Shown here: positions 1 to 9,008 of the stretch, piece by piece | Numbering within the stretch: position 1 is the stretch's first letter | How the letters are laid out: each line of letters starts with the position of its first letter | Source of the DNA: Microbacterium oleivorans | GTDB taxonomy: Bacteria > Actinomycetota > Actinomycetes > Actinomycetales > Microbacteriaceae | NCBI RefSeq assembly: GCF_013389665.1 | Contig: NZ_CP058316.1 | Span: 3,224,001-3,288,000 of the forward strand | DNA: 64,000 nt | Direction of reading: 5' to 3' | The notes under the pieces: model-generated | The model's database searches: none | Seen by the model: only the letters and a program-made list of their open reading frames with translations | Told to the model about the DNA's origin: nothing | Made by a program: the position numbers and the translations under genes

Positions 1-16
1 TTGGCCCGGGGAGGCG

Positions 17-1288
17 TCAGCCGCCGAGTGCGCTCAGCCACGCCTTGCGCGCGCTGAGAGCCTCCTTCGCCTCGGCGATGGCGCGCTTGTCACCCGACGC
101 CTCGGCCGCCGCGAGCTCGGCCTGGAGCTTGTCGATGGCGTCGTGGAGCTGCGAGAGCATGTCTCCCTGTCGCGCCTTCGTCTCGGGATTGTTGTTCTTC
201 CAATCGGCGTCCTCGCGCGCGCGCACGGTCTGCTCGATCTTGCGCAGCTCGTCGTCGAGCGCCCGCTCCTGCTCGCGGGGGAAGATGCGTCCGATCTCGT
301 CCCATCGGCGCTGGATGCCCGTCAGCAGGGAACGCGCGGCAGCGGTGTCCTTCTCGGCGCCCACGGCGGCGGCCTCGTCGAGGAGGGCGCGCTTGGCGAC
401 GATCTTCTCCTTCGAGGCTTCGGCGTCCGCGCTCTCTCGCTCGGCGCGCGCGCCGTAGAGGGCGTCACCGGCGGCCTTGAAACGCGCCCACAGGGCGTCG
501 TCGGCCTTCTTGCCGGCGCGGCCGGCGAGCTTCCACTGGTCGAGCAGCTCGCGGTACGCGCCGATGCCGTCCTCACCGCGGGGGGCGAGGGACTCGGCGC
601 GCTCGATGAGCCGCTGCTTCGCGTCGCGCGCGCCCTTGTGGGTCTCGTCGAGGCTCGCGTAGAACTCGCGGCGATGCCGATCGATGATGGACCGGGCGTC
701 CCGGAACCGCTTCCACAGCTGCTGGCCGACGCCGCGCGGCAGTCGCGGGCCGTCGGCCTGGTGGCGCTGCCAGCGCTCGAACAGCTCGGTGACCTCGGCG
801 GAGGTCTGCTTCCACTGGATCGACTTCGGGTCGCGTGCGGCGATCGCCTCGATGGCCTCGACGAGGGAGGTCCGCTCGGCGATGGCCGCGTCGAGGGCCT
901 GCTTGGCTTCGACGGCCTCGGCCTCGGACGCCGCGTTCAGCTCGGTCTCGAGCGCGACCAGTCGGGTCTCGAGCGCGGCGAGGTTGCCGACGGCGGCGGC
1001 GCCGGTCACGCGCGAGCGGAGGGCGGTCACGGTGGACCGCAGATCCGAGGCCGACGCCCCGCCGCGGCGGTGGCGGACCTCGACGAGGGCCACCTCGCCG
1101 GCGAGGTCGGAGAACTTGCGCTTGTAATAGGCGAGCGCCTCGTCGGGCGTGCCGTCGGGGTACTGGCCGACGACGCGCCATTGATCTCCCTCGCGCACCG
1201 AGACGGTGCCGTCGTCGTCGACGCGACCCCACGGGGCGTCGTCGGCGGGGGTGATCGTGGAGTCAGGGGTGGAAGTCACGGAAGGCAC
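17..1288 (-). CDS. DUF349 domain-containing protein
   Basis: A 423-residue soluble, highly charged helical protein. Three degenerate DUF349-type repeats are visible at about residues 155-215, 220-290 and 300-365, each with the spaced Trp/Phe pattern of the family (for example QWK...LFERWQ...LWKRF and LLDQWKLAG...LWARF). A short N-terminal segment carries a WRVVGQYPDGTPDEAL motif, and the C-terminus is a coiled-coil-like stretch rich in Ala, Glu and Lys. Proteins with DUF349 repeats are widespread in actinobacteria; no enzymatic role is established that I can name. The ATG at 1288 begins a Thr/Pro/Asp-rich tail that is probably disordered. It is followed upstream by a small membrane-protein gene in the same direction (60 bp gap), so the two may be cotranscribed. 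The family call is solid, the function unknown. Confidence 0.85.
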   Translation of the reverse strand: MPSVTSTPDSTITPADDAPWGRVDDDGTVSVREGDQWRVVGQYPDGTPDEALAYYKRKFSDLAGEVALVEVRHRRGGASASDLRSTVTALRSRVTGAAAVGNLAALETRLVALETELNAASEAEAVEAKQALDAAIAERTSLVEAIEAIAARDPKSIQWKQTSAEVTELFERWQRHQADGPRLPRGVGQQLWKRFRDARSIIDRHRREFYASLDETHKGARDAKQRLIERAESLAPRGEDGIGAYRELLDQWKLAGRAGKKADDALWARFKAAGDALYGARAERESADAEASKEKIVAKRALLDEAAAVGAEKDTAAARSLLTGIQRRWDEIGRIFPREQERALDDELRKIEQTVRAREDADWKNNNPETKARQGDMLSQLHDAIDKLQAELAAAEASGDKRAIAEAKEALSARKAWLSALGG

Positions 1289-1347
1289 CTCGTCGCGGCT
1301 CGCGCCGCATGGGGGTCAGGTCGCACGACAGCCTAGTACGCGGGGCG

Positions 1348-1653
1348 TCAGGGCGTCGGGATCGACGTCGGGGACGGCTCGCCGGTCGGAGAAGGCGCGG
1401 GTGAGGCAGGCGTGGTCGCCGTGGGCGTCGGAGACGGCGTGTCAGCGGGCGCCGGGACGCCGGGACCGAGTGTGAAGTAGGCGGTCTGGCCGGCCAGCAC
1501 GGCGAGGATGAGCGCACCCCCGCCGACGGCGGCGACGAGGTTGTCGCGCGTGCGACGCCGCGCGAGGCCCGCGTGGAACTCGCGCCGAGCCGCGTAGACC
1601 CGGGCGCGCTCCTGAGCCGCACGATCGTCCCGGTTCCTGCCGCGACCTGCCAC
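1348..1653 (-). CDS. Small single-pass membrane protein, Pro/Thr-rich tail
   Basis: A 101-residue protein. The N-terminal third is basic and Arg-rich (residues 1-35), followed by one hydrophobic segment at about 37-58 (VAAVGGGALILAVLAGQTAYF), then a Pro/Thr/Ser-rich tail of about 35 residues built of PTPS/PSPT units. By the positive-inside rule the tail should lie outside the cell. I chose the GTG at 1653 because a GAGGAGGC ribosome-binding site lies 4-5 nt upstream; longer in-frame reading runs into rarA on the other strand and loses sensible composition. I do not recognise a named family. The Pro/Thr-rich extracellular tail resembles wall-spanning linkers, but nothing is attached to it. Confidence 0.65.
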   Translation of the reverse strand: MAGRGRNRDDRAAQERARVYAARREFHAGLARRRTRDNLVAAVGGGALILAVLAGQTAYFTLGPGVPAPADTPSPTPTATTPASPAPSPTGEPSPTSIPTP

Positions 1654-1753
1654 GATGCCTCCTCGAGCCCGCTTCACGGGCCGCTCAAGCCTACGGCGCC
1701 CCGCGTCGCGGCGACAAAACCCCCCTGTCCCCGGTCGCGGATAGCCTGGGGGG

Positions 1754-3082
1754 ATGACCGACTCCAGCGCGCTGTTCACCGGGCAGACGCCGCTGGCGGT
1801 GCGCATGCGCCCGACCTCGCTCGACGAGGTCGCGGGCCAAGGCCATCTGCTGCGCCCGGGTTCGCCGCTGGTCGCTCTGGCGTCGCCCGACGGCAACCGC
1901 AGCGGAGCGGTGTCGGTGATCCTCTGGGGTCCACCGGGCACCGGCAAGACGACACTGGCGCAGGCGATCGCGCGCTCGTCCGGCCGACGCTTCGTCGAGC
2001 TGTCGGCGGTGACGGCCGGCGTGAAGGACGTGCGCGAGGTCATGCAGGACGCCATGACGCAGCGCGATCTCTACGGGATCGCCACCATCCTCTTCCTCGA
2101 CGAGATCCATCGCTTCACGAAGGCGCAACAGGACGCCCTTCTTCCGGGCGTCGAGAACGGATGGGTCCTGCTGATCGCCGCCACCACCGAGAACCCGTCG
2201 TTCTCCGTGGTGGCGCCGCTTCTCTCGCGTTCGCTCCTGCTGACGCTCAAGCCGCTCAGCGACGACGACCTGGGCGGGCTCATCGACCGGGCCGTGACCG
2301 ATGCCCGGGGACTCGCCGGTGCCGTGACGCTCGACGACGAGGCGCGGACGGCGCTCGTCCGGCTCGCGTCCGGCGACGCCCGTCGTGCCCTGACCTCGCT
2401 CGAGGCCGCCGCGACGATGGCCGAGCCGGGCGAGGGCGAGGCCCCGGCGGTCACGGCCGACCATGTCGCTCAGGCGGTCGACCGGGCGCTCCTGCGCTAC
2501 GACCGGCAGGGCGACGAGCACTACGACGTCATCAGCGCCTTCATCAAGTCGATCCGCGGCTCGGACGTCGACGCGGCCATGCATTACCTCGCGCGGATGA
2601 TCGAGGCCGGCGAAGACCCGCGCTTCATCGCCCGCCGCCTCGTCATCTCGGCATCCGAGGACATCGGGCTCGCCGACCCGCAGGCCCTGTCCATCGCGGT
2701 GGCCGCGGCTGATGCCGTCGCGTTCATCGGCATGCCCGAGGGCCGCATCCCGCTGGCGGAGGCCACCGCGTACCTCGCCACGACTGCCAAGTCGAACGCG
2801 GCGTACAACGCCATCAACGCCGCGATCGCCGACGTCCGCGCGGGCGGTTTCGGACGCGTGCCGCTGCACTTGCGCGACGCTCACTACGCCGGCGCCAAGC
2901 GGCTCGGCCACGGCAAGGGCTACATCTACCCCCACGACCTCGACGTCGGTGTGGCCACCCAGCAGTACCTGCCCGACGAGCTCCGCGGTCGCCGCTACTA
3001 CCAGCCGACGAACCGCGGCGTCGAGCGCGACATCGGGGCGCGCGTCGACAAGCTCCGCAAGATCCTGGGGGATGGAGCATGA
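1754..3082 (+). CDS. rarA: Replication-associated recombination ATPase RarA/MgsA
   Basis: A 442-residue AAA+ ATPase related to clamp loaders, acting at stalled replication forks. The N-terminus has the family signature ([22 protein letters not shown]), Walker A GPPGTGKT at about residue 60, Walker B FLDEIHRF at about 115, and sensor 1 AATTENPSF. The C-terminal half carries the MgsA tetramerisation region with the conserved [16 protein letters not shown] and [10 protein letters not shown] stretches. Length matches the family. The start is likely leaderless: TAGCCT at 1742-1747 is followed by six bases and the ATG. The next gene overlaps by 4 bp (ATGA), so translation is probably coupled. Identification is secure; the exact biochemical role in this organism is by family. 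Confidence 0.95.
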   Translation: MTDSSALFTGQTPLAVRMRPTSLDEVAGQGHLLRPGSPLVALASPDGNRSGAVSVILWGPPGTGKTTLAQAIARSSGRRFVELSAVTAGVKDVREVMQDAMTQRDLYGIATILFLDEIHRFTKAQQDALLPGVENGWVLLIAATTENPSFSVVAPLLSRSLLLTLKPLSDDDLGGLIDRAVTDARGLAGAVTLDDEARTALVRLASGDARRALTSLEAAATMAEPGEGEAPAVTADHVAQAVDRALLRYDRQGDEHYDVISAFIKSIRGSDVDAAMHYLARMIEAGEDPRFIARRLVISASEDIGLADPQALSIAVAAADAVAFIGMPEGRIPLAEATAYLATTAKSNAAYNAINAAIADVRAGGFGRVPLHLRDAHYAGAKRLGHGKGYIYPHDLDVGVATQQYLPDELRGRRYYQPTNRGVERDIGARVDKLRKILGDGA

Positions 3083-4611
3083 CCGACCAGGCGCAGCCGT
3101 GGTCGAGGGTGGGATCGGAGACGGCCTACCAGGGCTACGTCCGGGTGCGACGCGATCGGTACCGGCTGCCCGACGGCAGCGAGAGCGATTGGGACGTCGT
3201 CGAGATCGGCGACACCGTCATCGTCGTCGCGTTCACCCCCGATGACACGGTGGTGCTGTTCGACCAGTACCGGGTCGGCCCGGCGCGGATTCTCGGCGAA
3301 CTGCCCGGCGGCCTGATCGACCCGGGAGAGGATGCCGTCGCCGCGGGCATCCGCGAACTCCTCGAGGAGACCGGCTACCACGCCGGCCCGGTCTTCCACG
3401 CCGGCTCGGAGTGGGCGGCGGCCAACGGCACCCGGCGCCGTCACGTGCTCGTCGCCGCGGACTGCGTCCTCGTGGCCGCGCCGACGTGGGGCGAGCACGA
3501 GAGCGGCCGAGTGCGGACCATCGCGGCGCCCGTGCTCCTCGACCACCTCACGGCGGGGGAGCTCAGCGACGGCGGCTCCGCCGTGCGCGGGCTCCACGCG
3601 TTCGCGCGGGCCGCCGTGTCGGAGCCGTCCCTCGTGGACCTGCAGCGCCGCGTGCGCGCGCTGCTCGTCGCGTTCCCGGCCGACGGCTCGGCGGGCGAGG
3701 CCGCTGCTCCCGCAGACCCGTTCGACCGCTTCTGGCGGGAGGCCGAGGACAAGGAGCCCGCCCGACTCGGCGCCGAGCTCGACCGACTGCTCGCGGATCA
3801 CCCTGTGTCCGACGCCGTGGCGGCCTACGAACGCGGCTCGCTGCACGACTTCCTCGGGGAGGAGGCCGCCGCGATCCCCCTCTACCGCGCCGCGTTGGAT
3901 GCCGGGCTCGCCGGCGAACGTCGCTCGGCGTGCATCATCCAGCTGGCCAGCTCGCTGCGCAACGTCGGCGACCCCTCGGGTGCGCTCGCTCTCCTGCACC
4001 GCTTCCCCGACGACGACCCGCTGGTCGACGCCGCGCGGGCCTTCGAGGCGCTCGCACTGTTCAGCGATCAGAAGCCGGCGCCCGCGCTGCGCACGGCGCT
4101 GCGCGCTCTCGTACCCCACCTTCCGGCGTATCGCCGCTCCGTCGGGGCCTATGCCGCCGAGTTGACCGCGCCCCCGCGCGTCCGCGCGATCTCGGTGGCC
4201 GTCATCGTCACGGACGGCCACGTGCTCGCCGAGGAGTATCCGGCGGAAGCCGGCGCCCCCGGATTCCTCCGCGCACCGGGTGGCGGCATCGAGTTCGGCG
4301 AGACCGCGGCCGCCGCGATGCGGCGCGAACTGCGCGAGGAACTCGCTGCCGAGGTCGACGATCTCCGCCTGCTCGCGGTGACGGAGAACATCTTCGACCG
4401 CCCGCAGAAACGGGGCCACGAGATCGTGCACGTCTTCGCGGTGCGCAGCGCCTCCCTCGAGGCGCTCCCGGTGACCGACCGGCTCGCTGTGCTCGACGGC
4501 GACACGACCGTCGGCTGGTATCCGATCGAGCAGCTGCGCTCGGGATCGCCGGCCTTCTACCCCGAGGGCATCCTCGACATCGCCGCCGCGGTCGCCGCGG
4601 ACGCGGTCTGA
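3079..4611 (+). CDS. Nudix-TPR-Nudix three-domain fusion protein
   Basis: A 510-residue protein with three modules. Residues 1-205 look like an ADP-ribose pyrophosphatase-type Nudix hydrolase, with a full Nudix box at about 76-98 (G-x5-E-x7-RELLEETGY). Residues 213-365 form a helical domain resembling the small tetratricopeptide TPR_5 domain ([38 protein letters not shown]). Residues 367-510 are a second Nudix domain with box GGIEFGE-x7-RELREELAA at about 400-422, in which the usual Gly of the box is Ala. Nudix enzymes cleave nucleoside diphosphates linked to another moiety; the substrates cannot be read here. It overlaps rarA by 4 bp and is followed at once by the rpsD promoter. Both boxes keep the catalytic Glu residues, so both domains may be active. 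The fusion could also be a scaffolded housecleaning enzyme. Confidence 0.85.
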   Translation: MTDQAQPWSRVGSETAYQGYVRVRRDRYRLPDGSESDWDVVEIGDTVIVVAFTPDDTVVLFDQYRVGPARILGELPGGLIDPGEDAVAAGIRELLEETGYHAGPVFHAGSEWAAANGTRRRHVLVAADCVLVAAPTWGEHESGRVRTIAAPVLLDHLTAGELSDGGSAVRGLHAFARAAVSEPSLVDLQRRVRALLVAFPADGSAGEAAAPADPFDRFWREAEDKEPARLGAELDRLLADHPVSDAVAAYERGSLHDFLGEEAAAIPLYRAALDAGLAGERRSACIIQLASSLRNVGDPSGALALLHRFPDDDPLVDAARAFEALALFSDQKPAPALRTALRALVPHLPAYRRSVGAYAAELTAPPRVRAISVAVIVTDGHVLAEEYPAEAGAPGFLRAPGGGIEFGETAAAAMRRELREELAAEVDDLRLLAVTENIFDRPQKRGHEIVHVFAVRSASLEALPVTDRLAVLDGDTTVGWYPIEQLRSGSPAFYPEGILDIAAAVAADAV

Positions 4612-4767
4612 TAGACTCGACCGGCTCGAAGCCCAGTTTTCGGGCATCCCTCTCCTCCGATCAAGACCTCTCGGCGTGCTCCGGCGTGCAGTCCGAGACG
4701 GGCGAGGAGACGGAGATACGTCCGTGAGTCGTGAGCGACACGACCACGTCATCGGAAGGAGAACTTC
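4612..4767 (+). promoter_or_regulatory. rpsD promoter and long structured leader
   Basis: TAGACT at 4612-4617, directly after the TGA stop of the upstream gene, fits an actinobacterial -10 box, giving a leader of about 145 nt. The segment TCTCCTCCGAT (4651-4661) is complementary to ATCGGAAGGAGA (4751-4762), the Shine-Dalgarno region of rpsD, over 11 pairs with a single bulged A. A second stretch, GAGGAGA at 4704-4710, can pair with the same TCTCCTC and would free the Shine-Dalgarno. This layout of mutually exclusive helices is what autoregulated ribosomal protein leaders look like. S4 is known to repress its own synthesis in E. coli and Bacillus; regulation here is inference. Confidence 0.5.
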
Positions 4768-5397
4768 GTGACCACGAAGTCTCAGGACCGCCGCAAGGTG
4801 CGCCTCTCGCGCGCCCTCGGCATCGCACTGACCCCGAAGGCCGCCCGCTACCTCGAGAAGCGTCCCTACGCTCCGGGTGAGCACGGCCGCACCAAGCGCA
4901 AGGCCGACAGCGACTACGCCGTCCGTCTGCGTGAGAAGCAGCGTCTGCGCGAGCAGTACGGCATCCGCGAGAAGCAGATGCGCAACACCTTCAACGAGGC
5001 CCGCCGCAAGGACGGCCTGACGGGTGAGAACCTCGTCGAGCTGCTCGAGATGCGTCTGGACGCGCTCGTCGTCCGTGCCGGCTTCGCCCGCACGACCGCC
5101 CAGGCCCGCCAGCTCGTCGTGCACCGTCACATCAAGGTCGACGGCCAGCTCGTGGACCGCCCCTCGTTCCGCGTCAAGCCGGGCCAGCTCATCCACGTCA
5201 AGGAGAAGAGCGAGTCGCTCGAGCCGTTCCAGGTCGCAGCCGCCGGCGGTCACGCCGACGTCCTGCCCCCGGTCCCGGGCTACATCGAGGTCGAGCTCGA
5301 CAAGCTGCAGGCGCGCCTCGTGCGTCGCCCGAAGCGTGCCGAGGTGCCCGTCACCTGTGACGTGCAGCTCGTCGTGGAGTACTACGCAGCGCGCTGA
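4768..5397 (+). CDS. rpsD: 30S ribosomal protein S4
   Basis: A 209-residue primary 16S rRNA-binding protein of the small subunit, a nucleator of 30S assembly. The N-terminal domain (RLSRALGIALTPKAARYLEKRPYAPGEHG) and the S4 RNA-binding fold at about residues 95-160 (LEMRLDALVVRAGFARTTAQA, then VHRHIKVDGQLVDRPSF) are unmistakable. It lacks the N-terminal four-cysteine zinc cluster, so it is the zinc-free form. The GTG start at 4768 has an AAGGAG site 7 nt upstream. It stands apart from the S13/S11/alpha operon here, in monocistronic arrangement between its own promoter and a strong terminator at 5414-5449, as in Bacillus and many actinobacteria. Confidence 0.98.
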   Translation: MTTKSQDRRKVRLSRALGIALTPKAARYLEKRPYAPGEHGRTKRKADSDYAVRLREKQRLREQYGIREKQMRNTFNEARRKDGLTGENLVELLEMRLDALVVRAGFARTTAQARQLVVHRHIKVDGQLVDRPSFRVKPGQLIHVKEKSESLEPFQVAAAGGHADVLPPVPGYIEVELDKLQARLVRRPKRAEVPVTCDVQLVVEYYAAR

Positions 5398-5413
5398 TCT
5401 CCAGCATCATCGC

Positions 5414-5449
5414 CACGAAGGGCGTCGGGGTTCCCCGGCGCCCTTCGTG
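5414..5449 (+). terminator. Intrinsic terminator after rpsD
   Basis: A long inverted repeat: CACGAAGGGCG at 5414-5424 pairs with CGCCCTTCGTG at 5439-5449, and the stem continues inward through a T-G pair and C/G pairs to a GTTC-type loop, for about 15 pairs in all. It is followed by CTTTGCG, a short U tract. It lies 17 nt after the rpsD stop codon and separates rpsD from the next gene, which has its own -10 box at 5459. Confidence 0.75.
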
Positions 5450-5471
5450 CTTTGCGCCTAACATGGATGCC

Positions 5472-5810
5472 ATGAGGAACGCGCTGTGGTTCGTTTTGGG
5501 CGTCGCCGGCGGATTCGTCGCCGCGCACGTGATCAACAAGGACCCGCGCGGTCACGAGATGCTCGCCGAAGTCGACGCACGCATCTCGGAGTTCACAGAC
5601 CGCATCGGTGACGCGTACCGCGACCAGGAGGCCCGCATCGAGGGCCTCGCCGCAGACGTCAAGGACGCCGCCTCGGACGCTCTGGGACCCATCGGCCAGG
5701 CCGCGGCTCAGGCCGTGGGCGCCGCCGAGGCGACGGCGTCCGAAGCGATCGAAGCGGTGAAGGATGCCGTCGACGCGGCCGACACCACCGACGACAAGCC
5801 CTCCGCCTGA
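5472..5810 (+). CDS. Conserved small membrane-anchored protein, unknown function
   Basis: A 112-residue protein. Residues 1-22 (RNALWFVLGVAGGFVAAHVI) form one membrane-anchor segment, followed by NKDPRGHEMLAEVDARISEF and a long amphipathic, Ala/Asp/Glu-rich helix region to the end. It resembles the small ORF often found between rpsD and alaS in Microbacteriaceae; I know of no function. I prefer ATG 5472 over ATG 5463 because TAACAT at 5459-5464 fits a -10 box 7 nt before it, so the transcript would start at the codon itself and the 5463 ATG would lie inside the promoter. The helical tail is reminiscent of envelope-stress or apolipoprotein-like helices, but that is only composition. Confidence 0.7.
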   Translation: MRNALWFVLGVAGGFVAAHVINKDPRGHEMLAEVDARISEFTDRIGDAYRDQEARIEGLAADVKDAASDALGPIGQAAAQAVGAAEATASEAIEAVKDAVDAADTTDDKPSA

Positions 5811-5876
5811 CCTTTTCCCCTGCCGCGTCGCGCCCGTTCGGACGCGACGCCGACGCCTGCCTGCCGAAGGACCCCG

Positions 5877-8540
5877 ATGAAGACCGCCGAGATCGCCCAG
5901 CGCTACCTGGACTACTTCCAGAAGAAGGGGCACACCATCGTGCCCTCCGCCTCGCTCGTCACCGACGACCCCGCGCTGCTGTTCACGGTCGCCGGGATGG
6001 TGCCCTTCATCCCCTACCTCTCGGGCGACGTGCCCGCGCCCTACGCGCGGGCCGCCGACGTGCAGAAGTGCATCCGTACGAACGACATCGAGGAGGTCGG
6101 CAAGACCCCTCGCCACGGCACCTTCTTCCAGATGCTCGGCAACTGGTCGTTCGGCGACTACTTCAAGGAGGGGGCGATCTCCTTCGCGTGGGAGCTGCTC
6201 ACCTCGCCCGAGTCGGAGGGCGGCCTCGGTTTCGACCCGAAGGACCTCTGGGTCACCGTCTATGAGGACGACGACGAAGCCCGCGACCTCTGGCTGACCC
6301 ACTCCACGCTCCCCGACGAGCGGATCCAGCGACTGGGCAAGGACACCAACTACTGGAGCACGGGGCTGCCCGGGCCGGCCGGTCCGTGCTCGGAGATCTT
6401 CTTCGACCGCGGTCCCGCGTACGGCATCGACGGCGGCCCGGCCACCGACGACGACCGCTACGTCGAGATCTGGAACCTCGTCTTCATGCAGTACGAGATC
6501 ACCGATGTGCGATCGAAGTACGACTTCACGATCGTCGGTGAGCTTCCGAACAAGAACATCGACACCGGCATGGGGCTCGAGCGCGTCGCCTTCATCAAGC
6601 AGGGCGTCGACAACATGTACGAGACCGACCAGGTGCGCCCCGTCCTCGACAAGGCCGTGGAGCTGTCGGGCAAGACCTACGGGGCCGACCACGAGGACGA
6701 CGTGCGCTTCCGCGTCATCGCCGATCATGTGCGGTCCTCGCTCATGCTGCTCTCCGACGGCGTCACGCCCTCCAACGACGGACGCGGCTACATCCTGCGA
6801 CGGCTCATGCGTCGCGCCATCCGCTCGATGCGGCTGCTGGGCGTCGACGGCCCGAGCTTCGCCGAGCTGTTCGCGGCGTCGCGGGACGCGATGAAGGAGT
6901 CGTACCCGGTCGTCGAGACGGATTACGCCCGCCTGTCGCAGTACGCGCTGGCCGAGGAGGCGACCTTCCTGCGCACGCTCGAGGCCGGCTCGGAGCTGCT
7001 CGACGAGTCGGTCGCGCAGACGAAGGCGCAGGGGGGCGAGCGCCTGAGCGGCGCGCAGGCGTTCCTGCTCCACGACACGTACGGCTTCCCGATCGACCTC
7101 ACCCTCGAGATCGTCGAGGAGGCCGGCCTGAGCGTCGACCGCGGCGCGTTCGACACGCTCATGCAGGAGCAGCGCGAGCGGGCGAAGGCCGACGCGCGCT
7201 CACGCAAGGGCCAGCTGGCCGACACCAGCGTCTACCGGGACTTCCGTGCCCGCGGCGAGACCGTCTTCACCGGCTACTCCGAGCTCGAGACCGGCACGAC
7301 GGTCCTGGGGCTGCTCGTCGGAGGCGTCTCCGTCGACCGCGCGACGCAGGGGCAGATCGCCGAGGTCATCCTCGGTGAGACCGCCCTCTACGCCGAGTCG
7401 GGCGGCCAGGTCGCCGACAAGGGCATCATCGTCGGCCCGGGCTACGAGCTCGAAGTCCTCGACGTCCAGAAGCCCGTCGCCGGACTGGTGAGCCACACCG
7501 TCGAGGTGACCAGCGGCGAGGTGGCCGTCGGCGAGGCCGCGACGACGATCGTGGATGCCGCGAACCGCCGCGCTGCGCAGCAGGCGCACTCCGCGACCCA
7601 CCTCGTGCACGCCGCGCTCCGCGACACCCTCGGCAAGAGCGCGACCCAGGCGGGCTCGCTCAACCGTGCCGGCTACCTGCGGTTCGACTTCTCCTGGGGG
7701 CAGTCGCTGTCACCCGAGACCCGGACCGAGATCGAGGAGATCGCCAACAACGCGGTGCGCGAGAACCTCGAGGTCACGACGCGCATCATGTCGCTCGACG
7801 AGGCCAAGGCGGCCGGCGCGATGGCGCTGTTCGGGGAGAAGTACGGCGAGACCGTGCGCATGGTCGACATCGGCGGGCCGTGGTCGCGCGAGCTCTGCGC
7901 CGGCACCCACGTCTCCTCCAGCGCCGAGGTGGGGCTCATCAACCTCGTCGGCGAGTCGTCCGTGGGCGCGTCCAACCGTCGCGTCGAGGCGCTCGTCGGC
8001 CAGGACGCCTTCCGCGAGCTCGCCGCCGAACGCGCCATCGTCTCGCAGCTCACCAGCTCGCTGAAGACGCCGCGCGACCAGCTCCCCACCCGCATCGCCG
8101 AACTGGCTGCGAGCCTGAAGGCGGCGGAGAAGCGCATCGCGCAGTTCGAAGCCCGCGCCCTCGCCGACCGGCTGCCGCAGCTGGTGGCCACGGCGTCCGC
8201 TGCCGGGGCGTTCCAGGTCGTGGCCGAGTCGCTGGGCTCGGCCGGATCCGCCGACGACGTCCGCACGCTCGCGCTGCAGGTGCGCGACCGGCTCGGCTCC
8301 GAGACCGCCGCGATCGTCGCGCTCGGCGCCGTGGTGGGGGAGCGCCCGGTCGTCGTCGTGGCGACCAACGACCGCGCTCGTGCCGCGGGAGCCAAGGCCG
8401 GCGCGCTGGCCAAGGTCGCGGCGGGCACGCTCGGCGGTGGCGGCGGCGGGCGCGACGACGTCGCCCAGGGCGGTGGCACCGATCCGGCTGCACTGCCCGC
8501 GGCTCTCAGCGCGGTCCGCCGGGCGGCGGGCGGCCTGTGA
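5877..8540 (+). CDS. alaS: Alanine--tRNA ligase
   Basis: An 887-residue class II aminoacyl-tRNA synthetase of normal length. The N-terminal catalytic domain shows RYLDYFQKKGH, CIRTNDIEEVGKTPRHGTFFQMLGNWSFGDYFK (motif 2 region) and GMGLERV (motif 3). The editing domain carries the zinc-binding HSATHLVHAAL and CAGTHV elements at about residues 570 and 670, and the C-terminal DHHA1-type domain contains the GGGGGGRDDVAQGGG glycine run. It charges tRNA-Ala and hydrolyses mischarged Ser or Gly. It begins a cluster in which the next gene, ruvX, overlaps its stop by 4 bp (GTGA), so the two are translationally coupled. Confidence 0.98.
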   Translation: MKTAEIAQRYLDYFQKKGHTIVPSASLVTDDPALLFTVAGMVPFIPYLSGDVPAPYARAADVQKCIRTNDIEEVGKTPRHGTFFQMLGNWSFGDYFKEGAISFAWELLTSPESEGGLGFDPKDLWVTVYEDDDEARDLWLTHSTLPDERIQRLGKDTNYWSTGLPGPAGPCSEIFFDRGPAYGIDGGPATDDDRYVEIWNLVFMQYEITDVRSKYDFTIVGELPNKNIDTGMGLERVAFIKQGVDNMYETDQVRPVLDKAVELSGKTYGADHEDDVRFRVIADHVRSSLMLLSDGVTPSNDGRGYILRRLMRRAIRSMRLLGVDGPSFAELFAASRDAMKESYPVVETDYARLSQYALAEEATFLRTLEAGSELLDESVAQTKAQGGERLSGAQAFLLHDTYGFPIDLTLEIVEEAGLSVDRGAFDTLMQEQRERAKADARSRKGQLADTSVYRDFRARGETVFTGYSELETGTTVLGLLVGGVSVDRATQGQIAEVILGETALYAESGGQVADKGIIVGPGYELEVLDVQKPVAGLVSHTVEVTSGEVAVGEAATTIVDAANRRAAQQAHSATHLVHAALRDTLGKSATQAGSLNRAGYLRFDFSWGQSLSPETRTEIEEIANNAVRENLEVTTRIMSLDEAKAAGAMALFGEKYGETVRMVDIGGPWSRELCAGTHVSSSAEVGLINLVGESSVGASNRRVEALVGQDAFRELAAERAIVSQLTSSLKTPRDQLPTRIAELAASLKAAEKRIAQFEARALADRLPQLVATASAAGAFQVVAESLGSAGSADDVRTLALQVRDRLGSETAAIVALGAVVGERPVVVVATNDRARAAGAKAGALAKVAAGTLGGGGGGRDDVAQGGGTDPAALPAALSAVRRAAGGL

Positions 8541-9007
8541 GCGGATTCCGTCCGGGAGTGCGGCTGGGCATCGACGTCGGCACCGCGCGTATCGGCGTGG
8601 CCCGCTCGGACCGCGACGGGCTCCTGGCGGTGCCGATCGAGACCGTGCCCCGCGGGCCGGGCGACCTCGCCCGCATCGCGGCGATCGCCGCGGAGTACGA
8701 CGCCTTCGAGCTCGTCGTCGGACTCCCGGTCGCGCTCAGCGGACGCGAGACCGCATCGACCGCCGACGCGCGTGCATTCGCGCAGGATCTGGCCGATGCG
8801 GGGCACCGCGTCCGGCTGATCGACGAGCGTCTCAGCACCGTCAGCGCCCACGCTGCTTTGCGGGGTTCGGGTCGATCCCAGCGTTCGTCTCGTAGCATTG
8901 TTGACCAGGTCGCCGCCGTAGTGCTCCTCCAGCAGGCACTCGACGTCGAGAAAAGCACCGGGAACCCGGCCGGTGCTTCCATCGCATCCTCGCAGGAGCA
9001 CCCCTGA
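8537..9007 (+). CDS. ruvX: RuvX/YqgF-type Holliday junction resolvase or pre-16S nuclease
   Basis: A 156-residue RNase H-fold nuclease. The family motifs are present: RLGIDVGTARIGVARSD near the N-terminus (first acidic residue), VVGLPVALSGRE, and IDERLSTVSA, with a late SIVDQVAAVVLLQQALD segment containing the last acidic residue. YqgF proteins are annotated as putative Holliday junction resolvases and, in E. coli, act in 16S rRNA 5-prime maturation. The GTG start overlaps the alaS stop (GTGA). mltG follows with 1 nt between stop and start. The alaS-ruvX-mltG order is common in actinobacteria and supports the call. Confidence 0.92.
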   Translation: MSGFRPGVRLGIDVGTARIGVARSDRDGLLAVPIETVPRGPGDLARIAAIAAEYDAFELVVGLPVALSGRETASTADARAFAQDLADAGHRVRLIDERLSTVSAHAALRGSGRSQRSSRSIVDQVAAVVLLQQALDVEKSTGNPAGASIASSQEHP

Positions 9008-9008
9008 C

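Noticed and set aside
2998..5253. A 751-codon open frame on the minus strand opposite the Nudix fusion and rpsD
   Set aside because: It lies antisense to two clear genes, has no family motif and an Arg/Gly/Ala-biased composition; long open antisense frames are expected at this GC content.
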